Origin: an uncultured Lachnospiraceae bacterium | GTDB taxonomy: Bacteria > Bacillota > Clostridia > Lachnospirales > Lachnospiraceae | Assembly (NCBI GenBank): GCA_958426095.1 | Contig: CATZYB010000023.1 | Coordinates: 1 to 19,434 of the forward strand | Direction: 5' to 3' | DNA: 19,434 bases | Part shown: one piece after another, positions 7,614-15,040 of the stretch | How the letters are laid out: the number at the start of each line of letters is the position of its first letter | How positions within the stretch are numbered: the first letter of the stretch is position 1 | Program-made: the position numbers and the translations under genes | Notes under the pieces: model-generated | Told to the model about the DNA's origin: nothing | Databases searched by the model: none | Seen by the model: only the letters and a program-made list of their open reading frames with translations

Positions 7614-9781
7614 TGTTAACACCAGGGACCCTATTGGCAGGAAGATATGAGATTGTCGGGCGGATCGGCGCCGGCGGCATGTCAAATGTATATAAAGCCA
7701 AAGATCAGAAATTAAACCGGTTTGTTGCTGTAAAAGTATTAAAACCGGAATTCAGCGCGGACGCTACTTTCGTAAAAAAATTCCGGGTGGAGGCACAGTC
7801 TGCGGCCGGATTATCCCATCCGAATATTGTTAACGTCTATGATGTTGGCGAAGAAAACGGGATTTATTATATTGTTATGGAACTGGTTCAGGGTATTACT
7901 CTGAAACATTATATTGAAAGAAAAGGAAAATTGGATATCCGGGAAGTTTTGAACATTTCCGTTCAGATTGCTTCCGGTATGGGCGCGGCTCATGCTAACC
8001 GGATCATTCACAGAGATATTAAGCCGCAGAACGTTATTATGTCCAGAGATGGCAAGGTGAAGGTGACTGACTTTGGTATTGCCAAAGCAGCAGATTCGAC
8101 CACAGTGACAACGAATGCCGCCGGTTCGGTACATTATATTTCACCGGAACAGGCCAGAGGCGGTTACAGTGATGAGAAAAGTGATATTTATTCCCTTGGT
8201 ATTACCATGTATGAGATGGTGACCGGACGGGTACCTTATGACGGAGAGAATAATGTTTCAGTTGCGCTTCAGCATATTCAGGGAAATATGACGCCTCCGA
8301 GACAGCTGAATCCGGATATTCCGCGAAGCGTGGAGCGGATCATTATGAAATGTACTCAGAAGAAACCGGATTTGCGTTACAGTTCTGCCAAGGAACTGAT
8401 CATGGATCTTCGCCGGGCGTTGGCAGAACCGGATGGAAATTATGTTGTTATCGGTTCGGCTGTGCCTGTCGGCGGTGTCGGCGACAGTACCACAGTGGTC
8501 ATGAATGAAGATGATGTGGAAAAACTCCGTCATGCTTCTTTAAATAAGGATAAAGAGCCGCGGAAGCGTTCGGAACGTCTGACTCCGGAAGAACGGCGGC
8601 GCCGCCAGTTGGAGGAAGAACGCAAGGAATATGAAGAATATGACAATCATCATGAGCGTAAGAAACCGAAGCCAAAGAAACCGGTGCAGCCGGTTGTGGA
8701 AGAGGAAGAAGAGGAAGATGATGTAAATCCGGCATTGGATAAAACGATGATGATTTTCGGTATTGTCGGTGCTGTTATTATCGTGATCGTAATCTTTTTC
8801 ATTATCGGACGGGCCGGCGGTCTGTTCAGCGGCTTTGGCGGCGGTAATAAGACGACGACATCCACAGGAAATATCAGTACAGAAAGCAGTAATTCTCCGG
8901 TACCGGATTGCGTGGGTAAGACTCAGGATGAGGCCATTGCTCTGCTTCAGGAAAGCGAGCTGGATTATAAAATTCAGGAAAAAGAGGATGCCTCTGTAGA
9001 AAAAGGCATTGTCATCAGTACCAGTCCGAAGGCAGGAACAAATCTGGAAAAGGGAGCGACCGTCACTTTGTTTGTCAGCAAAGGTGATGAATCGGCTCAG
9101 ATGCCGGATGTTGTCGACGTAGCTCTGGATCAGGCAAAATCCCAGTTGGAGGGTATGGGCCTGAAGGTTACGGTGAAGAATGAATATGATGATACTATTG
9201 AGGAAAACCGGGTCATCCGTTCCTCGCCAGTCGCCGGAGAAACAGTGAAGCTTGGAACAACGGTTACTTTAACAGTAAGTAAAGGCAAACAGAAAACAAC
9301 AATGCCATATCTCATCAATAAGAGCTATGATGACGCCGTTTATGAATTATCAGCGGCCGGATTGAATGTGGGTAACGTGTCTTATGAGGACAGCGACAGT
9401 GTGGATGAAGGAAATATCATCCGCCAGGGACTGGATGCCAATTCTCAGGTGGCAAGAGGAACCTATGTGGATCTTGTAGTAAGTACAGGACCGAAGGAGA
9501 CTGAGCCTCAGATGGGAAGTGCAACGGTCTATATGCCGACAGATAATCCATTCGGTCATGACATTGGCACTCAGGCAGCATTGAGTGCAGGAACCGTAAC
9601 GATCAATATTCTTTACGAAGATGGTTCCTATGAAAATGTTTACACGGCTTACTGCAGCTCGGCGGATGCCTATGAGTCCGGATGGTCCGAAACGGTGAGC
9701 GGTAAGTCCGGAACGTCAGCAACGGTTCAGGCCATGCTTGAAGGAATGATATACGCTTCTTATTCTATCTATTTTGATTAG
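7613..9781 (+). CDS. prkC: PASTA-domain Ser/Thr protein kinase (PrkC/Stk type)
   Basis: A membrane-spanning Hanks-type kinase that senses peptidoglycan fragments and regulates wall growth, division and dormancy in Firmicutes. The protein has 722 residues from ATG 7613 (GGAGGTG at 7601-7607). In order: kinase domain (about 11-270) with glycine loop GAGGMSNVY, Lys41, HRDIKPQN (133-140) and DFG (153-155); a Thr-rich activation loop (DSTTVTTNAAGS); a charged juxtamembrane region rich in Arg/Lys then Glu (315-370); one membrane helix (about 378-399); and three PASTA repeats (about 428-490, 496-557, 563-627). A further beta-rich ~90-residue tail (635-722) is not PASTA-like. A TTG at 7610 in frame lies too close to the ribosome site to be preferred. 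Its partner phosphatase is directly upstream. Confidence 0.95.
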   Translation: MLTPGTLLAGRYEIVGRIGAGGMSNVYKAKDQKLNRFVAVKVLKPEFSADATFVKKFRVEAQSAAGLSHPNIVNVYDVGEENGIYYIVMELVQGITLKHYIERKGKLDIREVLNISVQIASGMGAAHANRIIHRDIKPQNVIMSRDGKVKVTDFGIAKAADSTTVTTNAAGSVHYISPEQARGGYSDEKSDIYSLGITMYEMVTGRVPYDGENNVSVALQHIQGNMTPPRQLNPDIPRSVERIIMKCTQKKPDLRYSSAKELIMDLRRALAEPDGNYVVIGSAVPVGGVGDSTTVVMNEDDVEKLRHASLNKDKEPRKRSERLTPEERRRRQLEEERKEYEEYDNHHERKKPKPKKPVQPVVEEEEEEDDVNPALDKTMMIFGIVGAVIIVIVIFFIIGRAGGLFSGFGGGNKTTTSTGNISTESSNSPVPDCVGKTQDEAIALLQESELDYKIQEKEDASVEKGIVISTSPKAGTNLEKGATVTLFVSKGDESAQMPDVVDVALDQAKSQLEGMGLKVTVKNEYDDTIEENRVIRSSPVAGETVKLGTTVTLTVSKGKQKTTMPYLINKSYDDAVYELSAAGLNVGNVSYEDSDSVDEGNIIRQGLDANSQVARGTYVDLVVSTGPKETEPQMGSATVYMPTDNPFGHDIGTQAALSAGTVTINILYEDGSYENVYTAYCSSADAYESGWSETVSGKSGTSATVQAMLEGMIYASYSIYFD

Positions 9782-9792
9782 TTGAGGCATTT

Positions 9793-10671
9793 ATGCAGGG
9801 AAAGATAATTAAAGGGATCGGTGGATTCTATTATATCCACGTCGCACATCAGGGAATTTATGAATGTAAGGCGAAGGGGGTATTCCGGAACCGGAAGGTA
9901 AAGCCTCTGGTGGGCGACAATGTGGAGATTGACGTTATCAGCAAGACGGATAAAAAGGGAAATATCCGAAGTATTTTACCTCGAAAAAATGAATTGATCC
10001 GGCCGGCGGTAGCAAATATTGACCAGACTCTGGTGTTTTTTGCGGCGGCCCAGCCGGAACCAAATCTCGGACTTTTGGATCGGTTTCTGCTGCAAATGGA
10101 GTATAAGCATATTCCGGTCATCATCGGTTTTAACAAATGCGATCTGGCAGATACTTCAAAAATTGAAACACTGGAAAGTATCTATCGCAGCTGCGGATAT
10201 CCGATGGTATTTGTCAGTGTGAAGGAATCCGGAAATTTGGAGAAAATACGTGCTTTATTAGCAGGAAAAACGACGGCTCTGGCCGGACCTTCCGGCGTTG
10301 GAAAATCGTCGCTGATGAACTGGCTGCTTCCGGAAGCAGAGATGGAAACCGGAACGGTCAGTGAAAAGATTAAACGGGGACGTCATACGACCCGTCATTC
10401 GGAACTGTTTTATTTGGGTGAGGAAACCTATCTGTTTGACACGCCTGGATTCAGTTCTCTCTATTTAAATGATTTTACAGATGAGACATTAAAACTCTAT
10501 TTTCCTGAATTTCTGTCGTATGAAGCAGAGTGCCGTTTTGCCGGATGCAATCATTTAAATGAACCGGACTGCGGCGTGAAGCAGGCGCTTTCTGAGGGAA
10601 AGATCAGTCAGGTGCGTTATGACAGTTATGTTCAGATGTATCAGGAGTTAAAAGAACAGAGGAGGTATTGA
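9793..10671 (+). CDS. rsgA: Small-subunit ribosome maturation GTPase RsgA
   Basis: RsgA is a circularly permuted GTPase that checks late 30S subunit assembly. The N-terminal OB fold (about 1-70) is followed by the permuted GTPase motifs in the order G4-G1-G3: FNKCDL (113-118), GPSGVGKSS (165-173) and DTPGFS (216-221). The C-terminal zinc site is formed by Cys247, Cys252, His254 and Cys260. The length of 292 is normal. The start ATG has only a weak TGAGG (9783-9787) before it. The place just after the PASTA kinase is conserved in Firmicutes, where RsgA (CpgA) is reported as a substrate of that kinase; the link here is inferred from context. Confidence 0.95.
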   Translation: MQGKIIKGIGGFYYIHVAHQGIYECKAKGVFRNRKVKPLVGDNVEIDVISKTDKKGNIRSILPRKNELIRPAVANIDQTLVFFAAAQPEPNLGLLDRFLLQMEYKHIPVIIGFNKCDLADTSKIETLESIYRSCGYPMVFVSVKESGNLEKIRALLAGKTTALAGPSGVGKSSLMNWLLPEAEMETGTVSEKIKRGRHTTRHSELFYLGEETYLFDTPGFSSLYLNDFTDETLKLYFPEFLSYEAECRFAGCNHLNEPDCGVKQALSEGKISQVRYDSYVQMYQELKEQRRY

Positions 10672-10673
10672 CG

Positions 10674-11333
10674 ATGTTGATTTTATCACCATCGATCTTA
10701 TCGGCGGATTTTGCCAATCTGGGACAGGATGTGGCAAAGGCGGCTTCGGCTGGCGCTGAATATATTCATATTGATGTGATGGACGGACAGTTTGTGCCGA
10801 ATATTTCTTTTGGAATGCCGGTCATCCATGCCATTCGTCCGGTAACGGATAAGATATTTGACGTTCATTTGATGATCGATGAGCCGGTGCGTTTTATCAA
10901 GGAGTTTGCGGATGCGGGCGCGGACCTGATCACGGTCCATGTGGAAGCCTGTAAACATCTTCACCGGACGGTTCAGGTTATTAAAAGCTATGGCATTAAA
11001 GCCGGTGTGGTTTTAAATCCGGCAACTCCGCTTTCGTCGGTGGAAGAAATCCTTGGCGAAGTGGATATGGTGCTTCTGATGAGCGTAAATCCGGGATTTG
11101 GCGGTCAAAAATATATTGAAGCAACGACAGATAAAGTGCGCCGCCTTCGTCGGATGATTTCAGACAGAAATTTGAATGTGGATATTGAAGTGGACGGCGG
11201 AGTGACTCTGGACAATGTGGAGATGCTCATTCAGGCCGGGGCCAATATTTTTGTGGCCGGTTCAGCAGTCTATAAAGGTTCTGTGGAAGAAAATGTAAAG
11301 GGATTTCTGGAGGTATTTAAAAAATACGAATGA
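10674..11333 (+). CDS. rpe: Ribulose-phosphate 3-epimerase
   Basis: The enzyme interconverts ribulose 5-phosphate and xylulose 5-phosphate in the pentose phosphate pathway. This TIM barrel of 219 residues shows the metal ligands His32 and Asp34 (HIDVMDG), His65 (DVHLM) and Asp174 (VDGG). It also has the phosphate-binding NPGFGGQ (139-145) and the late GSAVY loop. ATG 10674 is chosen because GGAGGT (10661-10666) lies seven bases upstream; a TTG at 10668 in the same frame would be too close. The stop TGA overlaps the thiN start (ATGA, 11330-11333). Confidence 0.95.
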   Translation: MLILSPSILSADFANLGQDVAKAASAGAEYIHIDVMDGQFVPNISFGMPVIHAIRPVTDKIFDVHLMIDEPVRFIKEFADAGADLITVHVEACKHLHRTVQVIKSYGIKAGVVLNPATPLSSVEEILGEVDMVLLMSVNPGFGGQKYIEATTDKVRRLRRMISDRNLNVDIEVDGGVTLDNVEMLIQAGANIFVAGSAVYKGSVEENVKGFLEVFKKYE

Positions 11334-12043
11334 AAATACTGATTATTACAGGAGGCAATATCGACGACGATTTTGCCTTCTCTTTTTTAAAAAATCATAA
11401 ATATGATGAAGTGATTGCGGTGGACGGAGGATTAGCCTTCGCCGACAGGGCAGGAATTGCTATAACCCATTTAGTGGGCGATTTTGATACGATCGATGGA
11501 AAGATTCTGGAAAAATATATTCATCGGGAAGATATATGCGTACACCAGTTTATTCCGGACAAGGATTATACGGATACGGATATCGCCGTGAAGCTGGCGC
11601 TTGAATTGTTTGGGGCTGACGCGGGCCGGCGGCCGGAAAACTCTGGAAATACGCAGGGAACACAAACGCCAGACAGGGAGAAGGTCCTTCACATTTTGGG
11701 TGGCACGGGGAGCCGCCTGGACCATGTGCTGGCAAATCTTCAAATGCTTAAAAGCGTCATGGAAGCCGGTGTGCAGGGCATGTTGATTGACAAAAACAAC
11801 CAGATTCAGATGATCCGAGGCGCTTATTGTTTAAAAAGCGACGGCATTTTCGGCAAGTATATGTCCCTCATTCCGGCGACCATGGATTTGTCCGGAATTA
11901 CCCTGGAAGGATTTAAATATCCCCTGGACCGGGCCAGTACCCATTTTGGGGAAAGTCTTTGTGTCAGCAATGAGCTTATCGCAGAGGAAGGCCGGATCAC
12001 TATTGAGGAAGGGATGGCCTGGATGATTTTGTCCAGAGATTAG
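11330..12043 (+). CDS. thiN: Thiamine pyrophosphokinase
   Basis: ThiN converts thiamine to thiamine pyrophosphate using ATP. Conserved signatures are VDGG (31-34), LVGDFDT (48-54), DKDYTDTDIA (77-86) and the LGGTGSRLDH block (123-132), followed by a C-terminal beta domain with the conserved Ser/Asn turn (VSNEL). Between residues about 96 and 117 there is a hydrophilic stretch (GADAGRRPENSGNTQG and onward), which probably lengthens a surface loop between the two halves of the kinase domain. The start overlaps rpe by four bases; the nearest GGAGGT (11309-11314) is 15 bases away, so coupling to rpe translation is likely. It is the last gene of the long + strand run. Confidence 0.93.
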   Translation: MKILIITGGNIDDDFAFSFLKNHKYDEVIAVDGGLAFADRAGIAITHLVGDFDTIDGKILEKYIHREDICVHQFIPDKDYTDTDIAVKLALELFGADAGRRPENSGNTQGTQTPDREKVLHILGGTGSRLDHVLANLQMLKSVMEAGVQGMLIDKNNQIQMIRGAYCLKSDGIFGKYMSLIPATMDLSGITLEGFKYPLDRASTHFGESLCVSNELIAEEGRITIEEGMAWMILSRD

Positions 12044-12066
12044 GTAATGTAAGTATCGGATCTTTT

Positions 12067-12083
12067 ACGCATCTTTTATGCGT
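12067..12083. other. Small hairpin ACGCAT/ATGCGT
   Basis: A perfect 6-bp stem with a five-base loop lies just after the thiN stop. It has no strong U-run after it, so on its own it is a poor terminator. It may protect the 3' end of the message or be chance. Confidence 0.35.
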
Positions 12084-12111
12084 TTCATATTTCCCTATCT
12101 GTTTTTTTGTA

Positions 12112-12145
12112 AAAAAGCTTCCTCCGCTGTGGGTGGAAGCTTTTT
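12112..12145. terminator. Bidirectional intrinsic terminator between thiN and ychF
   Basis: The arms AAAAAGCTTCC (12112-12122) and GGAAGCTTTTT (12135-12145) are perfectly complementary around a 12-base loop. There is an A-run before and a T-run after, so it can end transcription from both sides. It sits between the convergent thiN (+) and ychF (-) genes, where a shared terminator is expected. Confidence 0.88.
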
Positions 12146-12171
12146 CTGATATATCTGTCGGGCGCATATTT

Positions 12172-13269
12172 TCAGACATTGAACCGGAAAAGGACAATGT
12201 CGCCGTCTTTAACTACGTATTCCTTACCTTCCATACGGACAAGTCCTTTTTCTTTTGCAGCATTATAAGTTCCGCAGGCCATTAGATCGTCATAGCTGAC
12301 AACTTCGGCTTTGATAAATCCTCGTTCGAAATCAGAATGGATTTTTCCGGCGGCCTGAGGGGCCTTAGTCCCTTTTTTAATGGTCCATGCGCGGGATTCG
12401 GTCGGCCCGGCGGTCAGATAACTGATCAAGCCCAGCAGACGATAGCTGGCTTTAATAAGCTTTTCCAGACCGGATTCAGAAAGTCCCAGATCTTCAAGAA
12501 ACATTTTCTTTTCATCGTCGTCCAGTTCAGCGATTTCCTGTTCAATCTGAGCGCAGATAACGAACACTTCAGAACCTTCGGAAGCGGCATATTTGCGGAC
12601 AGAATCTACAAATTCATTGCCTGCGGCATCATCGGCCAAATCATCTTCGGAAACATTGGCGGCATAAATGACCGGCTTTGCCGTGAGAAGATTGAAGCTT
12701 TGCAGCAGCGCCTGTTCTTCATCGTCGCCGACTTCGAGAGAGCGGGCCATTTTTCCGTCTTCCAGGTGGGCGATAACCCGTTTTACCAGGTCGGCTTCTT
12801 TAGCAAGCGCTTTATCGTTGCGGGCGCCTTTGCTGACTTTGGCATAACGGCGTTCCATAATTTCAATATCAGAGAAAATTAATTCCAGGTTGATCGTTTC
12901 AATATCCCGGAGCGGATCGATACTGCCATCCACATGGACAATGTTGTCATTTTCAAAGCAGCGGACAACATGAACGATGGCGTCAACTTCACGGATATTG
13001 GAGAGAAACTGATTCCCGAGGCCTTCACCTTTTGAAGCGCCTTTTACCAGTCCGGCAATATCAACAAACTCGATCACTGCCGGGACAATCTTGGCCGAAT
13101 CATAAAGATCAGCAAGCACGTCCAGACGGTGGTCCGGTACGGAAACAATCCCCACATTCGGGTCAATCGTACAGAATGGATAGTTGGCAGATTCTGCGCC
13201 GGCTTTCGTCAATGAATTAAAAAGGGTACTTTTACCCACATTTGGCAGACCAACGATGCCTAATTTCAT
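12172..13269 (-). CDS. ychF: Redox-regulated ATPase/GTPase YchF (OLA1 family)
   Basis: YchF is a universally conserved Obg-related P-loop NTPase that binds ribosomes and prefers ATP; it is involved in stress responses and translation control. The 365 residues are full length: G1 GLPNVGKS (7-14), G3 DIAG (70-73), and a G4 position reading NVSE (205-208) in place of NKxD, which is the known reason for relaxed base specificity. A coiled-coil insertion (about 125-200) and a C-terminal TGS domain follow, including RAWTIKKGTKAPQAAG and the DIVLFRFNV end. AAAGGAG lies 12 bases before the start, a slightly long spacing. It is convergent to thiN, and the disturbed region begins just upstream of its start. 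Confidence 0.96.
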   Translation of the reverse strand: MKLGIVGLPNVGKSTLFNSLTKAGAESANYPFCTIDPNVGIVSVPDHRLDVLADLYDSAKIVPAVIEFVDIAGLVKGASKGEGLGNQFLSNIREVDAIVHVVRCFENDNIVHVDGSIDPLRDIETINLELIFSDIEIMERRYAKVSKGARNDKALAKEADLVKRVIAHLEDGKMARSLEVGDDEEQALLQSFNLLTAKPVIYAANVSEDDLADDAAGNEFVDSVRKYAASEGSEVFVICAQIEQEIAELDDDEKKMFLEDLGLSESGLEKLIKASYRLLGLISYLTAGPTESRAWTIKKGTKAPQAAGKIHSDFERGFIKAEVVSYDDLMACGTYNAAKEKGLVRMEGKEYVVKDGDIVLFRFNV

Positions 13270-13344
13270 ATCTGATTACATCTCCTTTGTTTTAGGGGTT
13301 TCCTCATAATATCTACGCCATTTACTATAAATGAAGATAGCTAG

Positions 13345-13470
13345 TCAAGGGGAAACCTTACTTGTATTATTTACTTTAAATTGCTGTACAGCTTTAGTCA
13401 AAGAATCTTCTGTCACATGTACATAAGTGTCCATTGTGGTCTGAATACTCGCTCGTGCTTCGGGCAACGT
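13345..13470 (-). pseudogene. C-terminal remnant of a tyrosine site-specific integrase
   Basis: On the - strand this frame reads the typical end of a phage or conjugative-element integrase: ARASIQTTMDTYVHVTEDS and then a Lys/Gln-rich tail with a stop at 13345-13347. The tyrosine in TTMDTYVHV is in the place of the catalytic nucleophile (codon at 13423-13425). Only about 40 codons remain; the usual preceding HxLRH box and the rest of the catalytic domain are absent, and upstream sequence in the frame no longer looks like an integrase. It is therefore a broken copy left by a former mobile element. I recognise the motif from the family and have not aligned it. Confidence 0.75.
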
Positions 13471-13493
13471 ATCAGACTTCCTGTAATGAAGAA

Positions 13494-13542
13494 GGAAAAG
13501 AGCCTAATACAACAGTTTATTGTAACATACGAACTCTTTTCC
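13494..13542. repeat. Nested inverted repeat, 49 bp
   Basis: The outer arms GGAAAAGAG (13494-13502) and CTCTTTTCC (13534-13542) are perfect complements. Inside them TACAA (13508-13512) and TTGTA (13520-13524) form a second pair around a seven-base loop. There is no clear T-run, so it is a poor intrinsic terminator. It lies at the break point of the integrase remnant and may be the end or whole of a small non-coding transposable element, or a recombination scar. Confidence 0.5.
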
Positions 13543-13595
13543 CTCAACTGAATATTTGTTAAATTTTCAATTATTTTTAAATGACCAGTTGTTTA

Positions 13596-13697
13596 TCAAG
13601 GAATTTTATACACCGTAGAAGATACCACATATGGCGTATTGGTCATATGCACAAGTTTATCCTGCACATAATCCCAAACCAACGTATACCCCCCCAT
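13596..13697 (-). other. 33-codon open frame, possible gene fragment
   Basis: The frame starts at an ATG in the seven-C tract and encodes a short peptide including YTLVWDYVQDKLVHM and ending STVYKIP. I do not recognise it. It has no clear ribosome site. It may be the tail of a decayed gene, since the start lies in a homopolymer tract prone to slippage, or it may be chance. Confidence 0.15.
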
Positions 13698-13808
13698 TGT
13701 GCATTTTCAGCTATGTAAAATCATCCTTCTATTGAGAACATATGTCCTGCGTGTTTTCCAAAGTCGAAAAATATAAATGTAAAGAGATCTTGCGGTTCCT
13801 TCTGATTT

Positions 13809-15002
13809 TTATGCCAGTTCAACGCATATATTGATTACCCAATCGGCAACATCTTTATAGATTCCTGCTTTGATAGGAGATTGCAACGCACTTCTTACGG
13901 CGTTTTGAAACTCTATATACTCCGCATATTCCCATTTTTCAAATGGTTGTGCTGCTTTCAACCCTAAACCATTCAAGAATTTGTCCTTTGATTCTGATGC
14001 CGCCACTTTTAGTACATCCTCATTCACTGGAACATGAAAATATTTTCTCGCCTGTGTAACTGGCAATTTACTGTTTTTCAGAGAAGATTCGATTATCATC
14101 AAGTTCATCAAAGTTTGATTCAGCCATCCTTGGGCAATACCATAACTCTGTCTGCACACCCGATCATATATGCCTATAATTTCTTCGCAGATTTTATGAT
14201 GTGTCTCATCAAACATTGCCTGATCGATTGATTTAAGCAATTCAGGAATCCGATCAATCAGCAGCGATTTTACTTTCTGTGTTACTTCAGTTCTGTCCTC
14301 TGCAGATACATCTTTACCGAAAAATACACATTTGCGGAAAGTTTTATAGGATATATCCGCCGCTTTACAGATAATCTCTGAAATACCATCGATTTCTTTT
14401 GTTTTATAATAAGAATCTAATAGCAGTTTGCCTTTTAATACATTTAAAATATCACCCGTCTGTTTTCTGCACTGTTTACTTGCAACACATACATCACATT
14501 CGGGCTTATCCACTGTGCAGATTTCCCCATATCCAGCAGCACAGTACGACCATAAAATATAATCTGTTTCTGCCACTGACTTACCAACAAGTTCAGCAAG
14601 TATGAAAATGATTTGAAAGGCCTGTAAACGCGGAACCTCAACATTGGTTGAAAAAGCCAGAGAATCCCTTCCTAAAATCCTGCATATATGTCTGTCCGGT
14701 TTTGGAAAATCATACCCAATGTTCCGCAAATATTCACACACAAGAGCCTCGCCCATCTGTGCCAGTTTATCTTTACTATCGGGTGCAGAAAGCGCCTTTA
14801 CAAGTGATAGGCCCGGCGCCACTAATCCGCGGTCAGATTCCATATATCGCTGATAATAATTGTCAACCGTCTTGTATTCCTTTTCCCATTTCACTAACTT
14901 AGGAATATTAACATCAAGCAATGCGCTTATTTGAGCCGATGTGTAACGGGAAGTCAGATGTATTTCTTTTAATTTCTTTTGCAACTGCTCCGGAGAACAC
15001 AT
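13809..15002 (-). CDS. HhH-GPD/endonuclease III-like iron-sulfur protein with unassigned C-terminal domains
   Basis: Predicted cytoplasmic protein of 397 residues with no signal or membrane segment. Residues 162-178 contain Cys162-X6-Cys169-X2-Cys172-X5-Cys178, the spacing of the [4Fe-4S] loop of endonuclease III and MutY. Before it, MGEALVCEYLRNIG (83-96) and KPDRHICRILGR (101-112) resemble a helix-hairpin-helix and the following Asp-bearing helix, with Asp103 in the place of the catalytic aspartate. No lysine stands where bifunctional glycosylases have it (GEAL instead of GRKT). A helix-turn-helix-like segment may occur at about 21-43 (TSAQISALLDVNIPKLVKWE) and another at 207-250. The C-terminus (about 268-397) has SYGIAQGWLNQTLMNL, HVPVNEDVLK and a Trp/Tyr-rich end, a pattern I associate with an uncharacterised module in other Firmicutes proteins. 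Activity is not established; it could be a DNA glycosylase, a lesion-binding regulator or a defence protein. The N-terminal domain is shorter than in full glycosylases. Confidence 0.6.
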   Translation of the reverse strand: MCSPEQLQKKLKEIHLTSRYTSAQISALLDVNIPKLVKWEKEYKTVDNYYQRYMESDRGLVAPGLSLVKALSAPDSKDKLAQMGEALVCEYLRNIGYDFPKPDRHICRILGRDSLAFSTNVEVPRLQAFQIIFILAELVGKSVAETDYILWSYCAAGYGEICTVDKPECDVCVASKQCRKQTGDILNVLKGKLLLDSYYKTKEIDGISEIICKAADISYKTFRKCVFFGKDVSAEDRTEVTQKVKSLLIDRIPELLKSIDQAMFDETHHKICEEIIGIYDRVCRQSYGIAQGWLNQTLMNLMIIESSLKNSKLPVTQARKYFHVPVNEDVLKVAASESKDKFLNGLGLKAAQPFEKWEYAEYIEFQNAVRSALQSPIKAGIYKDVADWVINICVELA

Positions 15003-15034
15003 TAAAAGTTCTTTGTGATTTTTCTAATCGCCAT
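15002..15034 (-). CDS. Ten-codon leader ORF coupled to the 397-codon gene
   Basis: On the - strand AAGGAGAT (from 15050 down to 15043) precedes an ATG (15032-15034) by a suitable distance. The frame reads MAIRKITKNF and stops with a TAA that shares one base with the ATG of the larger gene (TAATG). The large gene has no good ribosome site of its own, so this short frame may deliver ribosomes to it. It could also be what is left of a longer upstream gene. Confidence 0.4.
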   Translation of the reverse strand: MAIRKITKNF

Positions 15035-15040
15035 TATGTG

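Larger units (their letters stand above)
13270..13808. other. Gene-poor, A+T-rich stretch upstream of ychF
   Basis: Between the ychF start and the end of the 397-codon gene I see no intact gene. Contents: the ychF ribosome site (13282-13288), a short palindrome CATTTA-CTA-TAAATG (13319-13333), an integrase tail (13345-13470), a nested inverted repeat (13494-13542), a 33-codon frame (13596-13697) and a run of seven C (13689-13695). A weak ychF promoter is possible on the - strand (TATTAT near 13306-13311), but its -35 element is poor. The rest shows nothing I can name. Confidence 0.5.

Noticed and set aside
8891..9500. Repeat array in the DNA of the kinase gene
   Set aside because: The similarity is between the three PASTA protein domains; the DNA copies have diverged and are not a separate repeat element.
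12337..12882. 181-codon + strand frame opposite ychF
   Set aside because: It lies wholly within the ychF coding region on the other strand and has no ribosome site or recognisable domain.
13297..13357. GGTTTCC (13297-13303) and GGAAACC (13351-13357) as attachment sites of the element
   Set aside because: They are inverted, not direct, repeats and only seven bases long; attachment sites of a tyrosine integrase should be direct repeats at both ends, and I found no matching copy near 15.1-15.2 kb.
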